Positions 1 through 7,697 of a stretch of DNA of 33,718 nt are shown here, one piece after another. Under the pieces are notes generated by a model. It searched no databases. It had not been told where the DNA came from and saw only the letters and a list, made by a program, of their open reading frames with translations. Both the position numbers and the translations under genes were made by a program. Position 1 is the first letter of the stretch, and each line of letters opens with the position of its first letter. The stretch covers positions 1-33,718 of the forward strand of contig CAZMGD010000037.1 of the NCBI GenBank assembly GCA_964565705.1, written 5' to 3'. The stretch comes from CAZMGD01 sp964565705 (GTDB lineage: Bacteria; Actinomycetota; Acidimicrobiia; Acidimicrobiales; Ilumatobacteraceae).

Positions 1-426
1 CTGTGACGCCCGCAGCCCGTCGAGCGCCGCTCGCGTCACGGCCGTCGTGCCGAGGACGTGCACCCGGAGCAACGCGTTGAGCTCGGTGTCTGCGAACGGC
101 TTGGTCATCACGGTGCCCGCGTTGTTGACGACCGCGTCGAGGTGGTCCCATCGATGCAACGCCCGTTCGACGAGTTGGGTTGCCGTGTCGAGCACGTCCC
201 CGACCACGATCTCGACCGGAGCACCGAGATCTCGCAGCTGCTTCTCGACCTCGCGCAGCGCGTCCTCGTCGACGTCGTTGATCACGAGTGCAGCGCCGAG
301 GCGGGCGAGGAGTAATGCGTGCGCCCGGCCGATCCCGCGGGCCGCGCCCGTGACGAGCACGACCTGGCCGTCGAAGCCGATCGCATCGCTCGTGCCGTCC
401 GTCGTCGTTCGGTGCTGGTCCGGCAT
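1..426 (-). CDS. SDR family oxidoreductase, partial (C-terminus beyond window start)
   Basis: The complement of the first 426 bases is an open frame of 142 codons with no stop, so the gene continues past the left edge. An N-terminal extension of about 16 residues leads into a Rossmann fold: VLVTGAARGIGRAH carries the TGxxxGxG dinucleotide-binding motif, INDVDED follows the second strand, and VVNNAG is the classical NNAG motif. The catalytic Tyr-xxx-Lys lies outside the window. The start is the ATG whose first base is 426. It follows the stop of the upstream binding-protein gene by two bases (TGA-TC-ATG), so the two genes are almost certainly cotranscribed. Expected role: NAD(P)-dependent oxidation or reduction of an alcohol or ketone in a catabolic pathway; the substrate cannot be predicted. 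Family assignment is secure. Confidence 0.85.
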   Translation of the reverse strand, partial: MPDQHRTTTDGTSDAIGFDGQVVLVTGAARGIGRAHALLLARLGAALVINDVDEDALREVEKQLRDLGAPVEIVVGDVLDTATQLVERALHRWDHLDAVVNNAGTVMTKPFADTELNALLRVHVLGTTAVTRAALDGLRASQ

Positions 427-428
427 GA

Positions 429-1769
429 TCAGCGCGTCGCCGCGTACCGGGTGTCGAGGTACCCCTCGAAGACGGGGCGACCGGCGACGACGTGGCGGAT
501 GGTGAGCCAATCGCCCTTGAGGCCCTTGTGGTCGTAGGGCCCGAAGCTGATGTAGGTACGCGGACCACCCACGCATGCCGGCAGCATCGTCAGCGTCTCG
601 AGGCCCGCGGTGACACCTTCGGGTGTCAGCAGTGGGGCAGCTGCGAGGCCTGCGATCGCGACCCGGGTGGCGTCGTACGAGTTGGGGATCATCGCGTGGT
701 GGATTCGTCGGCCGAAGCGCGCCTCGAAGCGATCGAGCAGGGCGACGTAGTTCGGGTTCGGCTCGCCCTCGGACTCGTCGACCGGGCCGGTCTGGTCGAC
801 CCCGTACCAGCCCTCGAGGTCGTCGAGCATCTGTGGGGCGTTGATGTACCACATGAACGCCGTGCTCATGATCCGCGGAGGATCCCAATCCAGGCGTTGC
901 AGGATCGGGTTGAACATCGCTGTCGGGTAGCCGTACCCACAGTACGCGATCGCGTCGGGGCGAACGGTGTCGCGGAGCTGCTCGAGTCCCACGTCGAGAC
1001 CTGCGCCGTTGGTCTCGATGAACACCTCGCCGGCGATGGCAAGGCCGTTGCGGCGGGCTGCGTCGCGGAACGCCTTGGAGTACTCGCCTCCGCCCGGCGA
1101 CACCTCGGTCACCATCCCGACCCGCCGGTATCCCTTGGTGGCCAGCCATCCGGCCATGATCGACCCCTCCTCGGAGACGCCACCGTTGCCGATGGTGAAG
1201 CAATGCTCGGAGTGGAACGGCTTCGAGCCGTTCGCCGACACGAGTGGAACGTGCAGCCGCTGGGTGGCAGGTACCAGCGCGAGGCCGTTGTCGGTGATGT
1301 AGGGCCCGATGACGGCGAGGCAACCGAGCTCGACGAGCTGCTCGTAGCCGCGCACGGTGGTCCGAGCTTCCTGACGGGGCAGACCGCGGGCGATCATCGG
1401 CACGATCTCGATCGGGCGGAACAGCTGACGCTCCTCGAGTGCGTCCTCGGCGGCGAGGATGACCGCGTCGAGGCAGTCACCGAGCAGTGATCCGGTGTCG
1501 ATGTCGACGAGGTAGCCGATGCGCACGGGGTCGAACCCAGCGATGCGACCGCGGACTTCGGCGGTCGCCGGTGGATCGATCCGGATCCGCTCGGCGGGAC
1601 GTTCGTTCTCGTGACTCGTGCCGCCACTCACCCACGGGTTGGCGCGGCCGACCGGTGTCGGTGTGACGCTGCTGAACACGGACGACCGTGCGCCCTTCTC
1701 GGGATCAGCGTCCGCCCAACGCTGTTCGGCTGTGCGCACGCGCTCGACGAACTCGGAGATGTCGGTCAT
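429..1769 (-). CDS. ABC transporter substrate-binding protein, LivK type, lacking a signal peptide
   Basis: This 446-residue protein has the type-1 periplasmic-binding-protein fold of branched-chain amino acid or amide receptors. IRIGYLVDID-like strand 1 begins near residue 85, and segments such as LGCLAVIGPYITDNG and VPLVSANGS match the ligand-binding lobes. The frame opens at 1796, but the ATG at 1769 (MTDISEFV) is the better start. A possible -10 (CATAGT) lies 9 bases before it and the shared 12-bp operator just beyond. No signal peptide or lipobox is visible: the first 80 residues are polar and charged. A cytoplasmic ligand-sensing role, or a secreted form with a misjudged start, are both possible. 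It is followed two bases later by an SDR gene. Divergent from the ferredoxin gene. Confidence 0.8.
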   Translation of the reverse strand: MTDISEFVERVRTAEQRWADADPEKGARSSVFSSVTPTPVGRANPWVSGGTSHENERPAERIRIDPPATAEVRGRIAGFDPVRIGYLVDIDTGSLLGDCLDAVILAAEDALEERQLFRPIEIVPMIARGLPRQEARTTVRGYEQLVELGCLAVIGPYITDNGLALVPATQRLHVPLVSANGSKPFHSEHCFTIGNGGVSEEGSIMAGWLATKGYRRVGMVTEVSPGGGEYSKAFRDAARRNGLAIAGEVFIETNGAGLDVGLEQLRDTVRPDAIAYCGYGYPTAMFNPILQRLDWDPPRIMSTAFMWYINAPQMLDDLEGWYGVDQTGPVDESEGEPNPNYVALLDRFEARFGRRIHHAMIPNSYDATRVAIAGLAAAPLLTPEGVTAGLETLTMLPACVGGPRTYISFGPYDHKGLKGDWLTIRHVVAGRPVFEGYLDTRYAATR

Positions 1770-1788
1770 GCACGAGAGACTATGAGAA

Positions 1789-1800
1789 GCGAGCACTTAC
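1789..1800. promoter_or_regulatory. Shared regulon operator, site 1 (GCGAGCACTTAC)
   Basis: This 12-bp imperfect inverted repeat (GCGAG-CA-CTTAC) lies between the divergent binding-protein (1769, minus) and ferredoxin (1828, plus) genes. Candidate -10 boxes follow on both sides: CATAGT toward the binding protein and GATACC at 1812-1817 toward the ferredoxin. An identical sequence occurs, inverted, at 28994-29005. The position suits a repressor acting on both promoters. Binding is inferred. Confidence 0.65.
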
Positions 1801-1827
1801 CGTCTGACTGGGATACCTTCGCTGGTC

Positions 1828-2049
1828 ATGAGTTACAGGGTGGTCGTCGATCTGGAGCGGTGCGAGTCGAATGCGCTGTGCATGGCGATCTGTCCGGAGG
1901 TGTTCCAGCTGGGCGACGACGACACGCTCGCGGTCCTCCACGAACGTCCGGCGGAGTCGCTCCGCGCGATGGTCGAGAGTGCCGTGGCCCAGTGCCCACG
2001 ACACGCGATCGAGATCGTCGAATCAGACGGATGTGAGCCCCCGACCTGA
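1828..2049 (+). CDS. Ferredoxin, 3Fe-4S type of P450 systems
   Basis: This 73-residue acidic protein has the single-cluster ferredoxin pattern found with actinobacterial cytochromes P450. Cys12-x2-Asn15-x2-Cys18 is followed much later by CP in AQCPRHAIEI, and EVFQLGDDD is the usual acidic segment. Asn15 sits where a four-iron protein has its second cysteine, so a 3Fe-4S or labile 4Fe-4S cluster is expected. An additional Cys22 precedes the conserved Pro-Glu. It would pass electrons from a ferredoxin reductase to a P450. The only P450 here is at 24084-25268 and its promoter carries the same operator. The ATG lies about 11 bases after a GATACC box, so the transcript leader is very short. Its 3' end overlaps the convergent gene by 27 bases. 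Confidence 0.85.
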   Translation: MSYRVVVDLERCESNALCMAICPEVFQLGDDDTLAVLHERPAESLRAMVESAVAQCPRHAIEIVESDGCEPPT

Positions 2050-3093
2050 CTTGTCCCCGCCGGCGATGACGGGAAGGGTGAGGTTCGTGTAGACGCCCGG
2101 TGCGGCCCTGCACAGCGCTGGGATCGCGTTGACGTTGAGCGTGGCGACCGTGAGCGACACCGGCCGCCGGGCGTCCTGTTCGGTCGTGATGTCGAGCACC
2201 GAGTGGATCGCGGGGTCGCCGTCGATGTCGAGCATCCACCGATCGCCGGTCGGCCAGTCGGGGGCGACGTCGTCGCTCATGCGCCACACCCACTGGTTGA
2301 CGAGGAAGTCGGCGCCGTCGAGAGAGCCGATGAACCGCATGCGCATCGCGGCGACCGTTCCCGCCTCGAGGGTGCCGATGGCGACGTCGAAGGGCTCCTC
2401 GGTGAGGGCGACGTCGCGCTCGTAGCGGACGCCGTCGAGCCGGCACCCCATCGCGTCGGCGACCTGGCGGAGTGAGGCGTAGAACGGCGACGTCTGCCAT
2501 TGACGGTGCATCGCGTCGAGCGGGCGATCGCCAGGTGGCAGTCCGAAACCCATGAAGGGTCGGGCCATCTGCGAGTCGTAGCGCGACATGTCGACGACCT
2601 CGGTCACGCGGATCTGGTCGATCGAACGGCAGAGGCGGCTGAGCGTGATCGGCCAGAGATCCATCGTGAACCCGGGGTTGATCCCGGTGTCGTAGAAGCT
2701 GCTGTGTCCTTCCTGACAGGCAGCCTCGAGCTTGGCGAGCGCGTCGGGAACGATGACCGGGTGCACGAGGTGTTCGAGCGCGCTCGACGTCACGTTGAAG
2801 CCGTGCCGAAGCAGCGTGCACAGCAGGTCGACGGTGCCGTCGAACGCACCGGGCACGGTACTGCCGAGCGCACTGAAGTTGACGCAGTCCGCCTCGATGC
2901 TCAGCACTCGGTCGAGGGCGTCCACGCAGGCCACGCCGACGGGTGCGCGCCCGAGGAGCGCACCGGCGTCGACGCCGACCTTCGTCGCGTCGTACACCTT
3001 GACCCCCGCCAGGTCGAGGTCTGACCGGTCGAGGATCGCGCGCAAGGCGTGCTTGCCCACGTTGCCGGTTCCCCACTGGATGACACGCACCAC
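2023..3093 (-). CDS. Dihydrodipicolinate-reductase-like NAD(P)-binding dehydrogenase (paralogue 1)
   Basis: This 356-residue protein begins with a Rossmann motif, RVIQWGTGNVGKHAL (GxGxxG), followed by a long C-terminal domain. The family is usually annotated as dihydrodipicolinate reductase-like or 2,4-diaminopentanoate dehydrogenase-like. It is common in actinobacterial catabolic clusters, where its substrate is generally unknown. DTGINPGFTMDLWPIT is a conserved block shared with the second copy at 14521-15582, which is clearly homologous throughout. The start is a GTG at 3093 (or 3090) behind a GGGGGT element. The frame stays open much further upstream, but that part overlaps the aldehyde dehydrogenase. 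It lies 20 bases downstream of the aldehyde dehydrogenase stop, so the two probably form one transcript. A role in lysine synthesis is unlikely given the context. Confidence 0.75.
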   Translation of the reverse strand: MVRVIQWGTGNVGKHALRAILDRSDLDLAGVKVYDATKVGVDAGALLGRAPVGVACVDALDRVLSIEADCVNFSALGSTVPGAFDGTVDLLCTLLRHGFNVTSSALEHLVHPVIVPDALAKLEAACQEGHSSFYDTGINPGFTMDLWPITLSRLCRSIDQIRVTEVVDMSRYDSQMARPFMGFGLPPGDRPLDAMHRQWQTSPFYASLRQVADAMGCRLDGVRYERDVALTEEPFDVAIGTLEAGTVAAMRMRFIGSLDGADFLVNQWVWRMSDDVAPDWPTGDRWMLDIDGDPAIHSVLDITTEQDARRPVSLTVATLNVNAIPALCRAAPGVYTNLTLPVIAGGDKSGRGLTSV

Positions 3094-3113
3094 GGCTCGA
3101 CCCCCGGTCGTCG

Positions 3114-4574
3114 TCAGATGTTGAAGTAGACGTTCTTGATGTCGAGGAACTCGGCGATGCCGAGGCGGCTGCCCTGGCGCCCGTACCCGCTCTGCTTGAC
3201 CCCACCGAACGGCGAGGCGGGGGACAGCGGGCCGGGCCCCGTGCCGTTGATGTGCACGTTGCCGGCCACGAGATCGCGCACCAGCCGGCGGGCGCGCGAC
3301 ATGTCGCTGGTGTGCGCGTACGCGGCGAGCCCGTACGGCGTGTCGTTGGCGAGCGCGACGGCCTCGTCCTCGTCGTCGAAGGGCATTACGCACAGCACTG
3401 GTCCGAAGATCTCTTCCTTCGCGATCTCGGAGCGGTTGTCGACGTCGGCGAACACCGTCGGCTCGATGAAGAATCCGTCGGCGAGCGCTCCGCCGATCCG
3501 ATGGCCGCCCGTGGCGAGCGTGCCGGCACCTGAGGATTGCGCGCGATCGATGAGCCCGAGGATCCGGTCGGCGGCGCCGGCGCTGATGACGGGGCCCATC
3601 GTGACCGTGGGGTCGAACGGGTCGCCGGCGACGACGGCCCCTGCCTTGGCGACGACCCCGTCGAGCACACGGTCGTAGACCGGACGCTCGACGAGCAGGC
3701 GGGTCGGCATCGAGCAGCCCTGTCCGGCGTTGTTCGTGAATCGTGAGGAGAGGGTGATGACGTTGTCGATGTCTGCGTCGGCGAACACGACGTTGGCGGA
3801 CTTGCCGCCGAGCTCCATCACCATCGGCTTCAAGGTGGCGGAGCAGGCGGCGTGCAGCTTGCGTGCGGTGGCGGTTCCGCCGGTGAAGCTGATCTTGTCT
3901 ACCCCGGGGTGGCTCACGAGGGTGTTGCCTACGTCGGGGCCACCGGTGACGACGTTGACCACCCCGGGCGGGAGGCCCGCCTCGAGGCAGAGGCGCCCGA
4001 AGGTGACGGGGGAGAACGGTGCGAGCTCGGGCGACTTGATCACGAGGCAGCAGCCGGCGGCGAGCGCAGGGGCGCCACCCATGCCACAGAAGCCGAGCGG
4101 GCCGTTCCACGTGACGATCAGCCCGACCACGCCGACGGGCTCGGGCACCGTGTAGTCAATGCCGCCGAACGGATACGGATCGATGCTCTCGCCGGAGATC
4201 TTGTCGGCCCACCCGGCGTAGTACCGGAACCATTCGGCGACGTACGAGCCCACGAGGTCCGAGTACAGGTTGCCGCTCTCCAGGGCGGAGATGGCGCCGA
4301 TCTCCTTGGTGTCGCGGGCGATGAGCTGGGCCAGCCGGAGCAGGACGTCGCGGCGCGCGTCGGGTTTCCAACGCCGCCAGGCGGGAAGCGCAGCACGGGC
4401 TGCGGCGACGGCTTCGTCGACCTCACCGCCCGAGGCGGTGGCGAAGGTCTTGTGCGCCTTGCCCGTGGCGGGGTTGACGTGGTCCATCGTGCCGCCCTCG
4501 GTGGTGCGGACCCAGCGGTCCCCGATGAGGAGGCCGCTCTCGAGCACGGTCGTGCGATCTTCGGTCATTGTCAT
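3114..4574 (-). CDS. NAD(P)-dependent aldehyde dehydrogenase
   Basis: This full-length 486-residue aldehyde dehydrogenase has all key residues in place (numbered from the 4574 start): oxyanion Asn157 in VTWNGP, cofactor Lys180 in VIKSPE, general base Glu254 in MELGGKSA, and nucleophile Cys287 in NAGQGCSMP. It oxidises an aldehyde to the acid using NAD(P)+; the substrate is not predictable. The ATG at 4574 is preferred over the first possible start at 4601: a TATCGT box ends 7 bases before it, which fits a leaderless transcript, and the 12-bp operator lies just upstream at 4592-4603. A second ATG two codons later is also possible. It is followed by the dehydrogenase at 2023-3093. A functional link with the LuxC-like reductase or the P450, both of which could yield aldehydes, is inference only. 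Confidence 0.93.
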   Translation of the reverse strand: MTMTEDRTTVLESGLLIGDRWVRTTEGGTMDHVNPATGKAHKTFATASGGEVDEAVAAARAALPAWRRWKPDARRDVLLRLAQLIARDTKEIGAISALESGNLYSDLVGSYVAEWFRYYAGWADKISGESIDPYPFGGIDYTVPEPVGVVGLIVTWNGPLGFCGMGGAPALAAGCCLVIKSPELAPFSPVTFGRLCLEAGLPPGVVNVVTGGPDVGNTLVSHPGVDKISFTGGTATARKLHAACSATLKPMVMELGGKSANVVFADADIDNVITLSSRFTNNAGQGCSMPTRLLVERPVYDRVLDGVVAKAGAVVAGDPFDPTVTMGPVISAGAADRILGLIDRAQSSGAGTLATGGHRIGGALADGFFIEPTVFADVDNRSEIAKEEIFGPVLCVMPFDDEDEAVALANDTPYGLAAYAHTSDMSRARRLVRDLVAGNVHINGTGPGPLSPASPFGGVKQSGYGRQGSRLGIAEFLDIKNVYFNI

Positions 4575-4591
4575 CGACGCGACGATAGCAA

Positions 4592-4603
4592 GTAAGTGCA
4601 CGC
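4592..4603. promoter_or_regulatory. Shared regulon operator, site 2 (GTAAGTGCACGC)
   Basis: Read on the minus strand this is GCGTG-CA-CTTAC, the same 12-bp pattern as the other sites. It lies 18 bases upstream of the aldehyde dehydrogenase ATG and just before a TATCGT -10-like box. The upstream SDR gene ends at 4626, so this gives the aldehyde dehydrogenase its own promoter within the minus-strand series. Binding is inferred. Confidence 0.6.
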
Positions 4604-4625
4604 TGTCTTCCGGCGAGGCGTACGA

Positions 4626-5435
4626 TCAACCTCCGCGGGCCTCGGCCTTGGTTCCTGGGATCACGTGCTTCACGGTGCCGCCGCCGTCGGCGTAGATCTC
4701 GGAGCCGCTCATGAAGCGACTGTCGCTCGACGCGAGGAACCGCACGACCGTCGCGACGTCGTGTGGGTAGGCGAAGGGGGTGAGCTGCGTCGCCAGCATC
4801 GCCTTGCTCATGATCGGGTCTGCCGCGAACTTCTCGGCCAACGGGTTCGAGATCACGAAGCCGACGATGATCGTGTTGGCGCGGATGTTGTCGCGGGCGT
4901 AGTCGGCAGCGACCGAACGGGTCAGTGCCTGCAACCCACCCTTGGCCGTCGCATAGGCGAACACACGAGGGGTGGCCTTCACGCCGGCAACCGAGGACAC
5001 GTTCACGATCGAGCCGCGCCCGGCGCGCTGCATCATCGGGATCGCCTGAGCGCAGCACCAGTAGGCGCTGTACAGACCGACGCTCAGGATCTGGTGGAAC
5101 TTCTCGGTCGGCACGTCGGTCAGCCGGCCGTCCAGGTTCGACGGCCCGACGAGATCAGTCGGTGCGGCGTTGTTGACGAGCACGGTCACATCGCCGTATC
5201 GCTCGTGCGCGGCCGCGAACAGGGCGACCACGTCGTCCTCGACGGTCAGATCGGCTCGGACGAACTGGGCCTCGTGGCCATCTGCACGGATCGCTGCAGC
5301 GACCTGCTCACCGGCATCGGACCGGCGCCCGGTGACGATGACGCGTGCACCCGAGCGGGCGAGCTCTTGGGCTGTGGCCGCACCGATACCCCCGGTCGAT
5401 CCAGTCACGACGGCGACGTCGTTCTCCAGCTGCAT
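4626..5435 (-). CDS. SDR family oxidoreductase
   Basis: This classical short-chain dehydrogenase/reductase has 269 residues: TGSTGGIG at 11-18 binds the dinucleotide, VLVNNA is near 85, Ser147/148 is in NVSSVAG, and the catalytic pair Tyr161/Lys165 is in YATAK. It ends with a DGGGT-type C-terminus. The ATG at 5435 is chosen because GAGGAG lies six bases before it. An in-frame ATG at 5459 would add eight residues. The reaction is expected to be alcohol/ketone interconversion with NAD(P). The gene is divergent from the molybdopterin oxidoreductase and shares an operator-bearing promoter region with it. It lies upstream of the aldehyde dehydrogenase, which has its own operator copy. The substrate is unknown. 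Confidence 0.9.
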   Translation of the reverse strand: MQLENDVAVVTGSTGGIGAATAQELARSGARVIVTGRRSDAGEQVAAAIRADGHEAQFVRADLTVEDDVVALFAAAHERYGDVTVLVNNAAPTDLVGPSNLDGRLTDVPTEKFHQILSVGLYSAYWCCAQAIPMMQRAGRGSIVNVSSVAGVKATPRVFAYATAKGGLQALTRSVAADYARDNIRANTIIVGFVISNPLAEKFAADPIMSKAMLATQLTPFAYPHDVATVVRFLASSDSRFMSGSEIYADGGGTVKHVIPGTKAEARGG

Positions 5436-5468
5436 GGCCTGCTCCTCGTCGATCTGCATCACAAGTTG

Positions 5469-5480
5469 GCTAGTACTTAC
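5469..5480. promoter_or_regulatory. Shared regulon operator, site 3 (GCTAGTACTTAC)
   Basis: GCTAG-TA-CTTAC lies between the divergent SDR (5435, minus) and molybdopterin oxidoreductase (5526, plus) genes. A GATACT -10-like box follows three bases later on the plus strand. This is the variant that most resembles the degenerate copy in front of the TetR gene (10 of 12 positions). Binding is inferred. Confidence 0.6.
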
Positions 5481-5525
5481 TGCGATACTGGCGTCAGGTC
5501 CAACATCACAGCGAAGGGAGGCCGG

Positions 5526-7697
5526 ATGACGGATCGCGTCGCACACCCGTCGTACTGCCGGATCTGTCCGGCACTGTGCGGTGTGCTGGTGGACGTGGAG
5601 GACGGTGTGGCGGTCAGCGTTCGTGGCGACCCCGATCACCCGCTCTCGGCCGGCTACACGTGTCCCAAGGGTCGGATGCTCGCCGACGAGCACAACGCAC
5701 CCGATCGCCTCCGATCGTCGCTGCGCCGCCGTCCCGACGGCGGGTGGGACACGATCGGCCCCGGCCGAGCGGTCGCCGAGATCGCCGCCCGCCTCGCCGA
5801 GATCCGCGATCGCCACGGCCCACGAGCGATCGCGCTGTACGTCGGAACCAGAGGCTACGAGGTGCTGCAGCTCGCCGGTGCCAGCGCGTGGCTCGAGGGC
5901 ATCGGGTCCCCGTCGCTCTACTCGACGTACACCATCGACCAGCCGGGCAAGGACCTGGCGCGAGCGATGCACGGCAGCTGGCCAGCGGGGTTCCAGGACG
6001 TCGGCAGCAGCGATGTCGTCCTGCTCGCCGGACTGAACCCGCTCATCTCCGGATATGCGCCGTACACCGCGTTCCCGGTCACGAACCCCAGGATCGAGCT
6101 CCTCGAGCGACGGCGCGCGGGCCAGCGACTCATCGTGATCGATCCCCGGCGCACCGAGACCGCAGCCCTGGCCGACATCCACCTCCAACCTCGCCCCGGT
6201 CACGACGCTGCGCTGCTCGCGGCGATGGTCCGAGTCGTGCTTGACGAACAGCTGACGGACGCTGGCTTCGTCCAGGCCTGGTCCGCGGGTGTCGAGCTGC
6301 TGCACGACGCGGTCCGGCCGTTCGATCCGCAATGCGTCGCTGCCGTCGCGGACGTGCCGGTCGACGACCTGATCGCCGCGGCCCGGCTGTTCGCAGCCGG
6401 CCCGCGGGGCTGCGCGATCGGCGGCACGGGGATCAACATGGGCCCGCACCCGATCCTCGCCGAGTACCTGCTGTTGTGCCTCAACACCCTCGGCGGGCGA
6501 TACCGGCGTGCTGGTGAGACGGTCGCCAATCCCGGCGTGCTCACCGCCGGGCGGGCGCTTCGGGAGGGGGCGCGAGCTCCGCGGCCGATCTGGGGTCAGG
6601 GCGAGCAGCCGCGCATCCGGAACCTGGCGACGATGTACGGGCAGATGCCGTCGTCCGCGCTCGCCGACGAGATCCTGACGCCCGGCGACGGGCAGATCCG
6701 AGCGCTCGTCGTCTCCGGCGGCAACCCGCTCGTCGCCCTGCCCAACCACGCCAAGGTGCAGCGGGCGCTGCGATCGCTCGATCTGCTCGTCACCCTGGAC
6801 GTGCGGATGTCGCAGACCGCGCAGATCTCCGACTACGCGATCGGCTGCCGGCTGAGCTTGGAGAAGGCCGACACCACGCTGGCCAGCGATCTTCGCTTCC
6901 CGATCCCGTTCGCGCAGTACACGCCGCCGATCGTCGAGCCTGCCGGCGAGCTGGTGGAGGAGTGGGAGCTCTTCCACGACCTCTCGGCGGCGATGGGGAC
7001 TCCGTGGTGCTTCGGGTCGCGCGTCGGCATGCCGATCCCCGTCGATCCCAGCGGCGAGCTACCTCCGGACCGCCGCCCGACCAGCGAGGAGCTGTGGGAG
7101 GTGCTGTGCGCCGGTGGGCGCGTCCCGCTGGCAACGCTCCGCCAGCACCCTCACGGCTTGGCACCGGCCGTCGGACCGGTCGTCGTCCAGCCGGCGGACC
7201 CGTCGAACGACGACCGGCTGGATCTCGCCGCGCCCGAGCCCTGGGCCGAGCTCGGGCAGGTCGCTGCGACGTTCGCCGAGCGGCCCGGCGGCGATGCTCC
7301 GTTCCGCCTCGTGAGCCGGCGGCTGTGGCGCTTCCACAACTCGTGGGGCCAGGACATCGATCGCCTCCGTGCGCAGCATCCGGCGAGCCCGGCGTACCTG
7401 CACCCGTCCGACCTGGCATCGCTCGGCGTCGATTCCGGTGACCTGGTCGAGATCCGCTCGGCGACCGGTTCGTTGCGGACGACCGCGGTCGCCGCGCCCG
7501 AGCTGCGTCCGGGTGTCGTGTCGATGCCGCACTGTTGGGGCTCGCCCGACTGGGACGAGCCTGCGCTCGACGGCGCGTGCGTCAACCTGCTCGTCGATGA
7601 CGAGACCGGGCTCACCCCGATCGTCGGCATGGCCCGCCAGAGCGCCGTGCCGGTGTGGGTGCGGCGGGTCGAACCGGCCGGTGATCAGCCGAGGTAG
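5526..7697 (+). CDS. Molybdopterin-dependent oxidoreductase, DMSO-reductase superfamily
   Basis: This 723-residue protein has the catalytic-subunit layout of the DMSO-reductase superfamily. A 4Fe-4S motif sits at the N-terminus (Cys11, Cys14, Cys18, Cys46, the last in TCPKG). Molybdopterin-binding domains follow, with LLAGLNPLISG and LIVIDPRRTETA typical of the cofactor-binding regions, then a C-terminal dinucleotide-binding domain (from about residue 595). No twin-arginine signal is present, so it should be cytoplasmic. No adjacent iron-sulfur or membrane subunit is encoded. The metal-ligating residue is not obvious: no Cys, Ser or Sec is evident in the stretch around TYTIDQPGKD, where an Asp might serve. 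The ATG has AGGGAGG upstream. The frame opens about 930 bases earlier, but that part is antisense to the SDR. It could hydroxylate or reduce an organic substrate; the reaction is undetermined. Confidence 0.85.
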   Translation: MTDRVAHPSYCRICPALCGVLVDVEDGVAVSVRGDPDHPLSAGYTCPKGRMLADEHNAPDRLRSSLRRRPDGGWDTIGPGRAVAEIAARLAEIRDRHGPRAIALYVGTRGYEVLQLAGASAWLEGIGSPSLYSTYTIDQPGKDLARAMHGSWPAGFQDVGSSDVVLLAGLNPLISGYAPYTAFPVTNPRIELLERRRAGQRLIVIDPRRTETAALADIHLQPRPGHDAALLAAMVRVVLDEQLTDAGFVQAWSAGVELLHDAVRPFDPQCVAAVADVPVDDLIAAARLFAAGPRGCAIGGTGINMGPHPILAEYLLLCLNTLGGRYRRAGETVANPGVLTAGRALREGARAPRPIWGQGEQPRIRNLATMYGQMPSSALADEILTPGDGQIRALVVSGGNPLVALPNHAKVQRALRSLDLLVTLDVRMSQTAQISDYAIGCRLSLEKADTTLASDLRFPIPFAQYTPPIVEPAGELVEEWELFHDLSAAMGTPWCFGSRVGMPIPVDPSGELPPDRRPTSEELWEVLCAGGRVPLATLRQHPHGLAPAVGPVVVQPADPSNDDRLDLAAPEPWAELGQVAATFAERPGGDAPFRLVSRRLWRFHNSWGQDIDRLRAQHPASPAYLHPSDLASLGVDSGDLVEIRSATGSLRTTAVAAPELRPGVVSMPHCWGSPDWDEPALDGACVNLLVDDETGLTPIVGMARQSAVPVWVRRVEPAGDQPR

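Noticed and set aside
3094..4110. Long extension of the dehydrogenase frame upstream of 3093 on the minus strand
   Set aside because: It lies within the aldehyde dehydrogenase in another frame and has an Arg-rich composition typical of GC-rich shadow frames.
4596..5525. Upstream extension of the molybdopterin oxidoreductase frame by about 310 codons
   Set aside because: It is antisense to a complete SDR with all catalytic motifs, and a strong Shine-Dalgarno sequence precedes the ATG at 5526.
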